In this document: positions 16,060 through 23,875 of the stretch, piece by piece | Layout: the number at the start of each line of letters is the position of its first letter | Numbering within the stretch: the first letter of the stretch is position 1 | Assembly: GCA_016223085.1 (NCBI GenBank) | Contig: JACRPS010000003.1 | Span: 434,001-498,000, forward strand | Length of the DNA: 64,000 bases | Direction: 5' to 3' | Source: Chloroflexota bacterium | GTDB taxonomy: Bacteria; Chloroflexota; Anaerolineae; Aggregatilineales; Phototrophicaceae | Notes under the pieces: generated by a model | Told to the model about the DNA's origin: nothing | The model's database searches: none | What the model saw: the letters and a program-made list of their open reading frames with translations, nothing else | Translations under genes and position numbers: made by a program

Positions 16060-16199
16060 CCAGGGGCTGGAAACCCCTGGCTGACTCACCAGGGTAAGCC
16101 CGCTGGAAGCAGGCTGAAAAACATCGCCAACTCGTCTTTCCAGCCACCTTCCAGGTGGCTTCTTTCGTTCAGCCGGACGGCTTCCAGCGTCCGGCGCAG
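16060..16199 (+). repeat. Composite four-hairpin repeat, copy B
   Basis: The hairpins are CCAGGGGCTGGAAACCCCTGG, GCCCGCTGGAAGCAGGC, AGCCACCTTCCAGGTGGCT and GCCGGACGGCTTCCAGCGTCCGGC, in the same order and orientation as copy A. It ends one base before the stop codon of the minus-strand aminotransferase, so it lies just behind that gene and ahead of mmsA. Confidence 0.88.
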
Positions 16200-16200
16200 C

Positions 16201-17538
16201 TTACGCCTCGTAATACTGGTCAATCCTGCTCAACGCCTCGTCCAGAATCGCCAGCCCTTCCTGAAGCTGCTGCTCGGTGATGACCAGCGGTGGGCAATTA
16301 AAAATCAGATTCCAGCGCACGAAGGTGCTGAGGCCGTTCTGCTTGAGCGTGGTAGCCACCGTTTTCATCGGCTCGGACAGCGGCTTGTTGAATTCACTTA
16401 AGGGTTCGCGGGTGTCGCGGTTTTTGACCAGTTCAATCACCTGATGCAGCCCTTCACCACGAACATCGCCGATCACCGGATGTTTCTCGGCCAGGTCCAT
16501 CAAACCCTTGCGCAAGACCTTGCCCAGTTGGTGCGAACATTCAATCAGGTTTTCGTTCCGGTAGACTTCGATGTTGGCGACACCCGCCGCGCAGGCCAGT
16601 GCGTGGGCGCTGTAGGTTAGCCCCGCCCACAGCGTGTGTTTGTCGAAGTATTCCGCAATTTCGGCGCTGAGAATCGTGCCACCTAACGGCACGTAGCCGC
16701 TGGTGATGCCCTTCGCCACCACCAGAATATCCGGCGTCACGTCCGGGTAGTGCTCGATGCCGAACCATTTACCGGTGCGCCCAAAGCCGCTCATCACCTC
16801 GTCCGAAATGAGCAGGAGGTGATACTTGCGGCAGATTTCGCCGATGCGCGTCCAGAAGACCGCGCCGGGCTGGATGATACCGCTGGTGCCGCTGTAGCCT
16901 TCCAGCAGGATGGCGGCACAGTTTTCCGGCCCTTCCAGTTCCACAATCTCCTCGATCATATCCGCGATGATGAGATCGCCTTCTTCCTGCGTGCGCCCGC
17001 GATACACCGGGCTGCGGTAGGCGTAGGGGTCGGGCAGGCGAACAATCCAGGGTACGCCCGGCTCGTTAGCCAGGCGGCGCGGGTCGCCGCCGGCGCTCGC
17101 CGCGCCAAATGTGCCGCCGTGATACGAACGGTAGCGCGTCAGGATTTTCTGCCGCCCGGTGAACAGGCGCGCCGCTTTCATAGCGTTTTCAATCGCGTCC
17201 GTGCCACCGTTGGAGAACAGCGTCTTGGTTAAATCGCCGGGGGTTACTTCCGCCAGCAGTTCCCCCAGGCGGGCGCGTGCCTCGGTGGTGGCGGAGGGTT
17301 CGACGTAGGTCAGTTTGGCGGCCTGCTCCTGAATCGCCTTGATGACATGCGGGTGACTGTGGCCGACGTTGACGTTGACCAACTGCGACGACCAGTCGAG
17401 ATACCGCTTGCCGTTGGCGTCCCAGACATACACACCTTCGCCGCGTTCCATCGGAATCGGCTGCCATGCGCCCTGCGCCGACCAACTGACAAGGGTGTAA
17501 TTGCGGCTGTTTTCAACAATTTGGGCTGGGGTAGACAT
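16201..17538 (-). CDS. Class III aminotransferase, probable beta-alanine/omega-amino acid transaminase
   Basis: A 445-aa fold-type I PLP enzyme. It shows VSWSAQGAWQPIPMERGEGVYVWD at the start of the small domain, SNGGTDAIENAMKAAR for phosphate binding, ISDEVMSGFGRTG with the PLP-pyridine Asp, and the Schiff-base Lys in VVAKGITSGYVPLGG. In this context it should move the amino group of beta-alanine or 3-aminoisobutyrate to pyruvate or 2-oxoglutarate, giving the semialdehyde used by the dehydrogenase. It is divergent from the ABC transporter, sharing a control region with two palindromes. GABA or other omega-amino acids are alternative substrates. Confidence 0.9.
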   Translation of the reverse strand: MSTPAQIVENSRNYTLVSWSAQGAWQPIPMERGEGVYVWDANGKRYLDWSSQLVNVNVGHSHPHVIKAIQEQAAKLTYVEPSATTEARARLGELLAEVTPGDLTKTLFSNGGTDAIENAMKAARLFTGRQKILTRYRSYHGGTFGAASAGGDPRRLANEPGVPWIVRLPDPYAYRSPVYRGRTQEEGDLIIADMIEEIVELEGPENCAAILLEGYSGTSGIIQPGAVFWTRIGEICRKYHLLLISDEVMSGFGRTGKWFGIEHYPDVTPDILVVAKGITSGYVPLGGTILSAEIAEYFDKHTLWAGLTYSAHALACAAGVANIEVYRNENLIECSHQLGKVLRKGLMDLAEKHPVIGDVRGEGLHQVIELVKNRDTREPLSEFNKPLSEPMKTVATTLKQNGLSTFVRWNLIFNCPPLVITEQQLQEGLAILDEALSRIDQYYEA

Positions 17539-17603
17539 TCAATAAACTCCAGTTGGCTGAAAAACAGTAATTGAACCACATCCTGAAGCAATCGTCAAAA
17601 GAG

Positions 17604-17656
17604 GTCTAAAGACAAATTTAGACGAATTGGCAAAATTTTGCCAGCATGTTTAGAAT
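17604..17656 (+). promoter_or_regulatory. Divergent control region: two palindromic operators and a promoter
   Basis: Two inverted repeats lie between the aminotransferase and the ABC permease. GTCTAAA-N6-TTTAGAC is at 17604-17623, and the perfect 16-bp palindrome TGGCAAAATTTTGCCA is at 17628-17643. TTGGCA (17627-17632), an 18-bp spacer and TAGAAT (17651-17656) read toward the transporter, so the second palindrome covers the -35. A regulator binding here would control both the catabolic and uptake arms. No regulator gene with an obvious match is adjacent. Confidence 0.6.
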
Positions 17657-17698
17657 AGGGAAAGTCTTAAATTGCAGTTTCTTAAGAAGGCTTTTTGG

Positions 17699-19447
17699 AT
17701 GACCGATCTGGCTTTTCAGCGCCAGGTAAAAACCGGCGCGCTCTCCGACCATATCCGCCGCGTGCGCCATTGGGGGCCGGTCGCCCTGACGCTGCTTGTC
17801 ATCCTCCTGATCGGCGGCATCACCCTCGGCTACGCCGGCGCGCCGCTGGATGCGCCCGCGCTGGTGAATTCCACGCCGGGGCAGCTTGCCCTGTGGATGG
17901 CCGAGCAATCGCAGGAAGACGCGCCGGTGTCGCTGCTGGGGCAGGCCGCCAAACGCTGGGCGGCGAGTCTGGGACAGGAGAGCCTGACGCCGGAAACGAT
18001 TCTGGCGGCCATGCGAACGGTCATCGTCCTCATAACGGGCGTACTGCTGGCGCTGCTGGTCGCCGGCATGGTCGGGCTGTCACGCGGGGTGCTGTGGAGC
18101 CGGCGCGCCCTGCTGCTGGCGCTGGCCGGGATGGACACGCTGCTGTTTATCCTGCCGCCCGACGGCGGCGCAACCGAACTGGCGCTGCTGCTGTTCAGCC
18201 TGTTCCTGATGCTGGTGATTCTGCTGGTCGCGCCGGGGCGCGTCACCAAAGTGCTGGGGTTTATGGTGGTGCTATCCGCGCTGCTACTCGCGTGGGAAGT
18301 CTTTAAGGCGTTCGCGGACTGGGCCAGTTACCGGGTGGTACTGCCGGAGCAGAACTGGACGTACACCCCCTACCCCACCCTGGACGAGGCGCTGCACGCG
18401 CTTGAAAACGGCGATGCCGACGCGGTGATCGCCGATACCAAGGAACTGACGCCGCTGGCGCCGTCGGTCCGCCCGGACGACAACGCGCCGGACCCGGCGA
18501 CGCTGCCACATCCCAACGTCCGCCTGCTGACGACCATTGACAAAAACACCAGCCGGTTAGGACTGCCGATCATCCCGGCCTTCCCCGGACGACTGACAGT
18601 GGCCGTGCGCGCCGACGACGCGAACCGCTGGACAGCCGTCAGCGAACTCGTGAACCAGCGTCTGGCCGCTGTCGAAGGCAGTTTTGCCGCCGACAAACTG
18701 CTGTCGCAGCCACGCCAGTGGATGTTAATTGACCTCAGCATCGGCAACGACCTGAACCTGCCGCACCTGCAAAAAATCGCCGAAGCTCTGTTCCAGCCCG
18801 CGCGCCGCAACGGCCCGGTGCTGCTGGTGCGGATTCTGGCAACTGCCGCGCAGTTCACCTGGACGGAAGCGGTGCTCGGTTTTGCGGCAGGGGCGCTGTT
18901 AGGCTTCGCGCTGGGGACGCTGTTCGCGCACTCGCCGCTGATGGAGCGCGGCCTGCTGCCCTACGTTGTCGCCTCGCAGACCATTCCCATCCTCGCCATC
19001 GCACCGATGGTCGTGATCTGGCTGGGCGCAAGTCCGATTTCGGTTGCGGTGATTTCGGCCTACCTGACGTTTTTCCCGGTCACGATCAACACCCTGCGCG
19101 GCCTAAAGTCGCCTCACCCCAACGCGCTGGAGCTGATGCACTCCTACGCCGCGTCGCGCTGGACGATTCTGTGGAAGCTGCGCCTGCCGGCGGCGCTGCC
19201 GTACATCTTCACGGCGCTCAAGGTATCGGCAACGGCCAGCGTGGTCGGCGCGATCATCGGCGAACTGCCATCCGGCATTGGCGACGGGTTGGGGCGCGCC
19301 ATTCTTGACTTCAACCAGTATTACACCTCTGACCCGGCCAAGCTGTGGGCAGCGATCTTTATTGCGGCGCTGGTCGGCATCGGTTTCTTCGTGCTGGTGG
19401 TGCTGGCGGAACGCTGGCTGATGCCCAAACGCGCTGCGCTGGAATAG
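17699..19447 (+). CDS. NitT/TauT-type ABC permease with long N-terminal membrane and extracytoplasmic extension
   Basis: A 582-aa protein. The last 250 residues are a COG0600 permease domain (SsuC/TauC type) with the ATPase-contact loop ELMHSYAASRWTILWKLRLPAALP. The preceding part holds about five helices and an extracytoplasmic stretch of about 170 residues. That stretch contains TLDEALHALENGDADAVIADT, which resembles the lobe of a periplasmic binding protein. ATG 17699 has AAGAAGG 8 nt upstream; an in-frame TTG at 17672 is less likely. With the following ATPase, second permease and binding protein it forms an importer, probably for pyrimidines or an amide related to the catabolic genes. Confidence 0.88.
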   Translation: MTDLAFQRQVKTGALSDHIRRVRHWGPVALTLLVILLIGGITLGYAGAPLDAPALVNSTPGQLALWMAEQSQEDAPVSLLGQAAKRWAASLGQESLTPETILAAMRTVIVLITGVLLALLVAGMVGLSRGVLWSRRALLLALAGMDTLLFILPPDGGATELALLLFSLFLMLVILLVAPGRVTKVLGFMVVLSALLLAWEVFKAFADWASYRVVLPEQNWTYTPYPTLDEALHALENGDADAVIADTKELTPLAPSVRPDDNAPDPATLPHPNVRLLTTIDKNTSRLGLPIIPAFPGRLTVAVRADDANRWTAVSELVNQRLAAVEGSFAADKLLSQPRQWMLIDLSIGNDLNLPHLQKIAEALFQPARRNGPVLLVRILATAAQFTWTEAVLGFAAGALLGFALGTLFAHSPLMERGLLPYVVASQTIPILAIAPMVVIWLGASPISVAVISAYLTFFPVTINTLRGLKSPHPNALELMHSYAASRWTILWKLRLPAALPYIFTALKVSATASVVGAIIGELPSGIGDGLGRAILDFNQYYTSDPAKLWAAIFIAALVGIGFFVLVVLAERWLMPKRAALE

Positions 19448-19459
19448 GAATAGAGACAT

Positions 19460-20260
19460 ATGACGAATGGCACGACCCATGCGCCGGTGATTTACGCCCG
19501 CAACGTCAACAAGATCTTCAAACCCAGCGGCGCGGAGCCGGTCATCGCGCTGCAAAACATCAACCTGACCGTGCAGCCCGGCGAGTTCATTTCGCTGATC
19601 GGGCCGTCCGGCTGCGGTAAGTCCACGCTGCTGCGCCTGATTGGGGATTTAATCACGCCCACCACCGGCGAACTGAAGGTCAACAACAAGGAGCCGCACC
19701 AGGCACGGCTCGACCGGGATTACGGCATGGTGTTCCAGGCGGCGACGCTGTACGACTGGCGCACCGTCAGCAAAAACGTGCAGCTTCCGCTGGAAATCAT
19801 GGGCTACACGCCGCAGGAACGCAAAGCGCGCGCGCAACAGATGCTGGAACTGGTCGAACTCGGTAAGTTCGGCAACCACTACCCGTACCAGCTTTCCGGC
19901 GGGATGCAGCAGCGCGTTGCCATCGCGCGGGCGCTGGCGTTTGAGCCGTCGCTACTGCTGATGGACGAACCCTTCGGCGCGCTCGACGAGTTCACCCGCG
20001 AACGCATGAACATGGAACTACTCAGCATCTGGGAGCGCACCAAAATCACCGTGATGTTTGTGACGCACAGCATCCCGGAAGCGGTGTTCCTGTCGAACCG
20101 CGTGGTGGTCATGTCGCCCCGACCGGGGCGCATCACCCAGGTGGTGGACATTAACCTGCCCTACCCGCGCAATTTTGAAACGCGGGAAGACCCATTATTC
20201 TTCCAGAAGGTGATCGAAGTGCGCGAGTACCTGCGCGAGGCGCATGAGGTTGAGGGATAA
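19460..20260 (+). CDS. NitT/TauT-type ABC transporter ATPase
   Basis: The 266-aa ATPase has Walker A GPSGCGKST, Q-loop VFQAATLYDW, signature LSGGMQQRVAIARAL, Walker B LLLMDEPFGALDE and the switch His in MFVTHSIPEA. The short C-terminus without a regulatory domain matches SsuB/TauB/ThiZ-type proteins. It starts 12 bp after the first permease stop and powers that permease and the one downstream. Confidence 0.95.
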   Translation: MTNGTTHAPVIYARNVNKIFKPSGAEPVIALQNINLTVQPGEFISLIGPSGCGKSTLLRLIGDLITPTTGELKVNNKEPHQARLDRDYGMVFQAATLYDWRTVSKNVQLPLEIMGYTPQERKARAQQMLELVELGKFGNHYPYQLSGGMQQRVAIARALAFEPSLLLMDEPFGALDEFTRERMNMELLSIWERTKITVMFVTHSIPEAVFLSNRVVVMSPRPGRITQVVDINLPYPRNFETREDPLFFQKVIEVREYLREAHEVEG

Positions 20261-20305
20261 TACAGGCGCACGGCGCGCCATGCCTTAACAAAATAGAATG
20301 GTCTG

Positions 20306-20335
20306 GTAGGGGCGGGTTTGTAAACCCGCCCCTAC
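20306..20335. repeat. Dispersed GTAGGGG palindrome, GGGTTTGTAAACCC core
   Basis: A near-perfect 30-bp palindrome inside the ABC operon, between the ATPase stop and the second permease. A hairpin here could modulate read-through or mRNA stability. Confidence 0.88.
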
Positions 20336-20387
20336 AATCCAACAAGATCAATCGGTTGGCATTTGACGCAATCAACAGGCATAACAA

Positions 20388-21236
20388 ATGGCAGAAGCGG
20401 TACAAACGACCCGCAATCAATCTTCTAAAACGCCAATTGGCGCCCGCCTGCGTTATTACCTGCCGACCATCCTGGTCGCCGTCGGCGTGCTGCTGGTGTG
20501 GGAACTAGCCGTGCGCGTGCTGAATATTCAGCAGTTCCTCCTGCCCAAACCGTCCGCCATTCTGGAAGCGTTTGTCAACGAAATCCGGCTGTTTGTCACC
20601 CCCGGCGAAGGCTCGATTCTTTTCCAGGCAGCAGGGGCGACGTTATGGGCAGCGTTTGGCGGCTTCTGCCTGGGCTGTGGCGCTGGCGTGCTGGTGGCGC
20701 TCATCACCGCGCGCTGGACGATCATCAGCGAGGCAGCCATGCCGTTTGCCATCGCGGCCAATTCCGTGCCGATCATCGCCTTCGCGCCGATCATGAACAA
20801 CTGGTTCGGCACCACCAACCCAGCCTCCAAAATGGCAATTGTGGCGATCATCGTGTTTTTCCCGACGATGATTAACACCGTGCGCGGCCTGACATTGATT
20901 GACCCGCGCCAACTGGAACTGATGCAGTCGTATGCCGCGCGGCCAGTCAAAATCCTGCTGGCGCTGCGGATTCCCAATGCGCTGCCCTACATTTTCAGCG
21001 CGCTACGGGTTGCCAGCGCCCTGAGCGTGATCGGCGCGGTGGTGGCAGAGTTCTTCGGCGGGCAGCGTGCCATGCTCGGCGTGTTTATCACCCAGGAAGC
21101 GGCCAGCTTTAATTTCGTCCGCGCCTGGACTGGCATCATCATGGCCTCGATCATCGGTCTGTCGTTTTATTTTGTGATGCTGCTGCTGGAACGCTGGCTG
21201 ATGCCCTGGCACGTCGCATTCCGCAACACCGACTAA
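20388..21236 (+). CDS. NitT/TauT-type ABC permease
   Basis: A 282-aa permease with six predicted helices and the EAA-like loop ELMQSYAARPVKILLALRIPNALP. Its length is typical for SsuC/TauC/ThiX. It lacks the N-terminal extension of the other permease, so the transporter probably uses a heterodimeric membrane core. The gene follows a 127-bp gap holding a palindrome and is followed closely by the binding-protein gene. Confidence 0.94.
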   Translation: MAEAVQTTRNQSSKTPIGARLRYYLPTILVAVGVLLVWELAVRVLNIQQFLLPKPSAILEAFVNEIRLFVTPGEGSILFQAAGATLWAAFGGFCLGCGAGVLVALITARWTIISEAAMPFAIAANSVPIIAFAPIMNNWFGTTNPASKMAIVAIIVFFPTMINTVRGLTLIDPRQLELMQSYAARPVKILLALRIPNALPYIFSALRVASALSVIGAVVAEFFGGQRAMLGVFITQEAASFNFVRAWTGIIMASIIGLSFYFVMLLLERWLMPWHVAFRNTD

Positions 21237-21321
21237 CCGGGATTTCCGGGCGGCAGGAGCGGCACCGTTCCGCCGTCCGTAAATGGTTACGAATATTTCT
21301 ACTTGTAGGAGGCGATTTAGT

Positions 21322-22425
21322 ATGAAGTCCGTTCGTGTTTTTCTGCTGGTTGCGGTAGGGATGCTGCTGGCGCTGTCATTGGCGACCACCGGCGCGCAGG
21401 AACTAACGCCGGTGCGGCTGCAATTGCAGTGGGTGGCACAGTCGCAGTTCGCCGGGTACTACGCGGCAGTAGACCAGGGCTACTATGAAGAAGAAGGGCT
21501 GGACGTGGAGATTCTGGAAGGCGCGGTGGACATCGTGCCGCAGCAGGTGGTGGCGTCCGGCGGCGCGGAATTTGGCATCGCCTGGGTGCCGAAGGTGCTG
21601 GCCTCCCGCGAGGAAGGCGCTGATCTGGTAAACATCGCCCAGATTTTCCAGCGCAGCGGCACGCTGGAAGTGTCCTTCGTGGAGAAAAACATCACCAGCG
21701 TGGCTGACCTGCGCGGGATGCGCGTCGGGACGTGGGGCTTCGGCAACGAGCATGAACTGTTCGCCGCGCTGCGCGCCGAAGGCATTGACCCCGACAACCC
21801 CGATGACGTAACGATTGTGCAGCAGCCGTTTGACATGTCCATGCTGCTCAACGACGAACTGGATGCTGCCGAGGCCATGACCTACAACGAATACGCGCAG
21901 GTGCTGGAACAGGTCAACCCGGAAACGGGCGAACTGTACCAGCCAGAGGACCTGAACGTGATTGACTTCAACGACGTGGGCACGGCCATGCTGCAGGACC
22001 ACATCTTTGCCCGCGAATCCTGGCTGGCGGAAGAAGGCAACGAAGACATCGCGGTGAAGTTCATCCGCGCTTCGATCAAGGGCTGGCTGTTCTGCCGGGA
22101 TAACTTCGAGGAGTGCGTGGACATCGTGCTGGACAACGGCCCAACGCTCGGTCGCGGCCATATGACCTGGATGCTGAACGAAATCAACAAGCTGATCTGG
22201 CCGTCGCCCAATGGCATTGGCGTGATGGACGAGGAACTATGGAATCAAACCGTTGCGGTGGCGCTGGAAGGCGAGGTGATTTCGGAAGAACCGGATGAAG
22301 GCGCGTACCGCACCGATCTGGTACAGGCCGCGCTCGACAGCCTGCGCGAAGAAATGCCGGACATAGACCTGACCGGCGAGGACTGGCAGCCGGAGGAGGT
22401 CGAAATCACCCCCGGCGGGGAATAA
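21322..22425 (+). CDS. NMT1/THI5-like ABC substrate-binding protein
   Basis: A 367-aa protein with signal peptide (cleavage near residue 25, TTGAQE) and an NMT1/THI5 binding fold. It shows VRLQLQWVAQSQFAGYYAAVDQGYYEEEGLDVEI, EFGIAWVPKVLASREEGADLV and LRGMRVGTWGFGNEHEL. Proteins of this family bind pyrimidine-like heterocycles, riboflavin, nitrate or sulfonates. The aromatic-rich QLQWVAQSQFAGYY start is that of the pyrimidine/thiamine-precursor and riboflavin group. TAGGAGG precedes ATG 21322. No lipobox is visible, so membrane tethering is unclear. Substrate inferred from the locus: a pyrimidine or derivative. Confidence 0.92.
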   Translation: MKSVRVFLLVAVGMLLALSLATTGAQELTPVRLQLQWVAQSQFAGYYAAVDQGYYEEEGLDVEILEGAVDIVPQQVVASGGAEFGIAWVPKVLASREEGADLVNIAQIFQRSGTLEVSFVEKNITSVADLRGMRVGTWGFGNEHELFAALRAEGIDPDNPDDVTIVQQPFDMSMLLNDELDAAEAMTYNEYAQVLEQVNPETGELYQPEDLNVIDFNDVGTAMLQDHIFARESWLAEEGNEDIAVKFIRASIKGWLFCRDNFEECVDIVLDNGPTLGRGHMTWMLNEINKLIWPSPNGIGVMDEELWNQTVAVALEGEVISEEPDEGAYRTDLVQAALDSLREEMPDIDLTGEDWQPEEVEITPGGE

Positions 22426-22439
22426 AGCCACATTGATCG

Positions 22440-22466
22440 CGGGGCAGGTCTGCGTGCCTGCCCCGG
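22440..22466 (+). terminator. Hairpin after the ABC operon
   Basis: CGGGGCAGG and CCTGCCCCG form a 9-bp GC-rich stem with an 8-9-nt loop, 15 bp after the binding-protein stop. No T-tract follows, so it may be an mRNA-end stabiliser rather than an intrinsic terminator. Confidence 0.5.
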
Positions 22467-22531
22467 ATAGTCTGATGAAATCGTCCGCAGAGGTCGTTTC
22501 TCCACAGATTTCCCGGTTTCAAAAACAGGGC

Positions 22532-22562
22532 TTGACTCTCCCGTTAAGGGAGGCCGCATAGT
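22532..22562 (+). promoter_or_regulatory. MerR-type promoter-operator with 19-bp spacer
   Basis: TTGACT (22532-22537) and CATAGT (22557-22562) are separated by 19 bp, the overlong spacing typical of MerR-activated promoters. Between them is the dyad CTCTCCC-GTTA-AGGGAGG, the classic MerR-family operator form. It lies 43 bp upstream of the SemiSWEET gene, which overlaps a merR-family gene, so it is almost certainly their autoregulated promoter. Confidence 0.82.
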
Positions 22563-22604
22563 GGTACTTGCGAAGGTGAGTAGTCAAGGACACTGTGGAG
22601 AACG

Positions 22605-22889
22605 ATGGATAATCAAACCCTTCAAAACGTTGCCGGCAGTATCTCGTCGCTCCTGTTCATCACTGCCAATCTTCCCATGCTGGTGAAAGCGTACCGAACC
22701 CGGAACCTGCGTTCCTACAGCCTGACCAACATGGTGCTCATCAACGTGGGCAATCTGCTGTACTGGCTCTACATTGCTCATTTTCCGCCAGGTCCGATCT
22801 GGCTGTTACACAGCTTCTACACGGTGACTTCAGCCGTTATGCTGGTGTGGTATCTTCGTTACGAACGCTGCCGGAGGATTGCATCATGA
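22605..22889 (+). CDS. SemiSWEET / PQ-loop small transporter
   Basis: A 94-aa protein with three predicted helices and the single triple-helix-bundle pattern of bacterial SemiSWEETs: TANLPMLVKAYRTRNLRSYSL (Pro-hinged helix 1 with charged loop), NVGNLLYWLYI and a third helix ending in basic residues. Such proteins dimerise to carry sugars or other small solutes down a gradient. A GGAG site precedes ATG 22605. Its stop overlaps the alternative start of the MerR gene (ATGA at 22886), so the two are co-transcribed from the MerR-type promoter. Confidence 0.85.
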   Translation: MDNQTLQNVAGSISSLLFITANLPMLVKAYRTRNLRSYSLTNMVLINVGNLLYWLYIAHFPPGPIWLLHSFYTVTSAVMLVWYLRYERCRRIAS

Positions 22890-22924
22890 GACAACCTTCA
22901 AACCCTGTTGAACTGGAGGTGGAC

Positions 22925-23773
22925 ATGCTCAGGATAGGCGAGTTTTCACGCTTAAGCCAGGTGACGATCAAGACCTTGCGGTATTACGACGACATGGGGT
23001 TGCTGAAACCGGCTCACATTGATCGGTTTACCGGCTACCGTTATTACACGGTTGAGCAACTGCCGCGTATCCACCGTATCATCGCGCTCAAAGAGCTTGG
23101 TCTATCCCTGGAACAAATAGCGAGTCTGGTGAACGACAACCTATCGCCCGAACAAATCCGCGAGCTACTGCGGCTGCAACAGGCCGAAATCAGGCAGCGT
23201 ATCCAGGAGGACCAGGCGCGGCTGTCTCAGGTCGAGTTCCGTCTGCGGATGATTGAAATGGAGGCGCAAATGCCGGATATAGAGGTGATCGTCAGACCTG
23301 TCCCGCCCCTACGGGCGCTGACACTGCGCACGTCTATCAGTCAGGAGGACCCAACCGCCAATCTGCTTGTTCTCCAGGGTGAAATCGAACAGGCGATGGC
23401 GCAGCACCACATCCGGTTTGCCAGTCCTTTGACGGAAATCCACTATAGCGATGAATTTCAGATTGATTATCAGGATGTGGAGATCGTTATACCTGTGGAT
23501 GGCGAACAGACCAAAGACGTGCCCCTGGCAACCGCCGGCATCCTGCGGCTGAAAACAGTCCCCGGTCTGCCAATGGCCGCCACCTATATCCATCGAGGCG
23601 ATTATTTGCGCCAGCTTCCCGATGTTCTGCCCTTGTTACAGCACTGGATTGTAGACAATGGATATAAACTGTGTGGAACGCACCGCGTCATCCATCATCG
23701 TGGCGCATTCGAGCACGCGGAGTATGCGGACTGGATCATGGAATACCAGCACGAAATTGCATTCTTGGATTGA
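22925..23773 (+). CDS. MerR-family activator with GyrI/BmrR-like ligand domain
   Basis: The N-terminal winged HTH (LRIGEFSRLSQVTIKTLRYYDDMGLLKP) is followed by a dimerising helix (about 75-125) and an effector-binding GyrI-like domain of about 155 residues, the BmrR/TipAL arrangement. ATG 22925 has GGAGG five bases upstream and gives the canonical family N-terminus. ATG 22886, with GGAGG eight bases upstream and an ATGA overlap with the SemiSWEET stop, is a possible alternative adding 13 residues. It probably senses an organic ligand and activates the 22532-22562 promoter. Confidence 0.93.
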   Translation: MLRIGEFSRLSQVTIKTLRYYDDMGLLKPAHIDRFTGYRYYTVEQLPRIHRIIALKELGLSLEQIASLVNDNLSPEQIRELLRLQQAEIRQRIQEDQARLSQVEFRLRMIEMEAQMPDIEVIVRPVPPLRALTLRTSISQEDPTANLLVLQGEIEQAMAQHHIRFASPLTEIHYSDEFQIDYQDVEIVIPVDGEQTKDVPLATAGILRLKTVPGLPMAATYIHRGDYLRQLPDVLPLLQHWIVDNGYKLCGTHRVIHHRGAFEHAEYADWIMEYQHEIAFLD

Positions 23774-23832
23774 ACACCAGCCTACCGGAAGAGAAGTATC
23801 CCCCTGAACGGCGCATGATCGGCGCAGGCGCA

Positions 23833-23863
23833 GGAGGGACATGGTGGCGCCATATCCCCCTAC
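23833..23863. repeat. Diverged GTAGGGG-family palindrome
   Basis: GAGGGACATGGTGGCGCCAT and ATCCCCCTAC arms with a GGCGCC centre, between the convergent merR-type and amidohydrolase genes. Confidence 0.6.
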
Positions 23864-23875
23864 AGCGGCAACCTG

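Noticed and set aside
22440-22466. The hairpin after the ABC operon as a member of the GTAGGGG family
   Set aside because: The arms (CGGGGCAGG/CCTGCCCCG) lack the GTAGGG end; treated as a separate hairpin.
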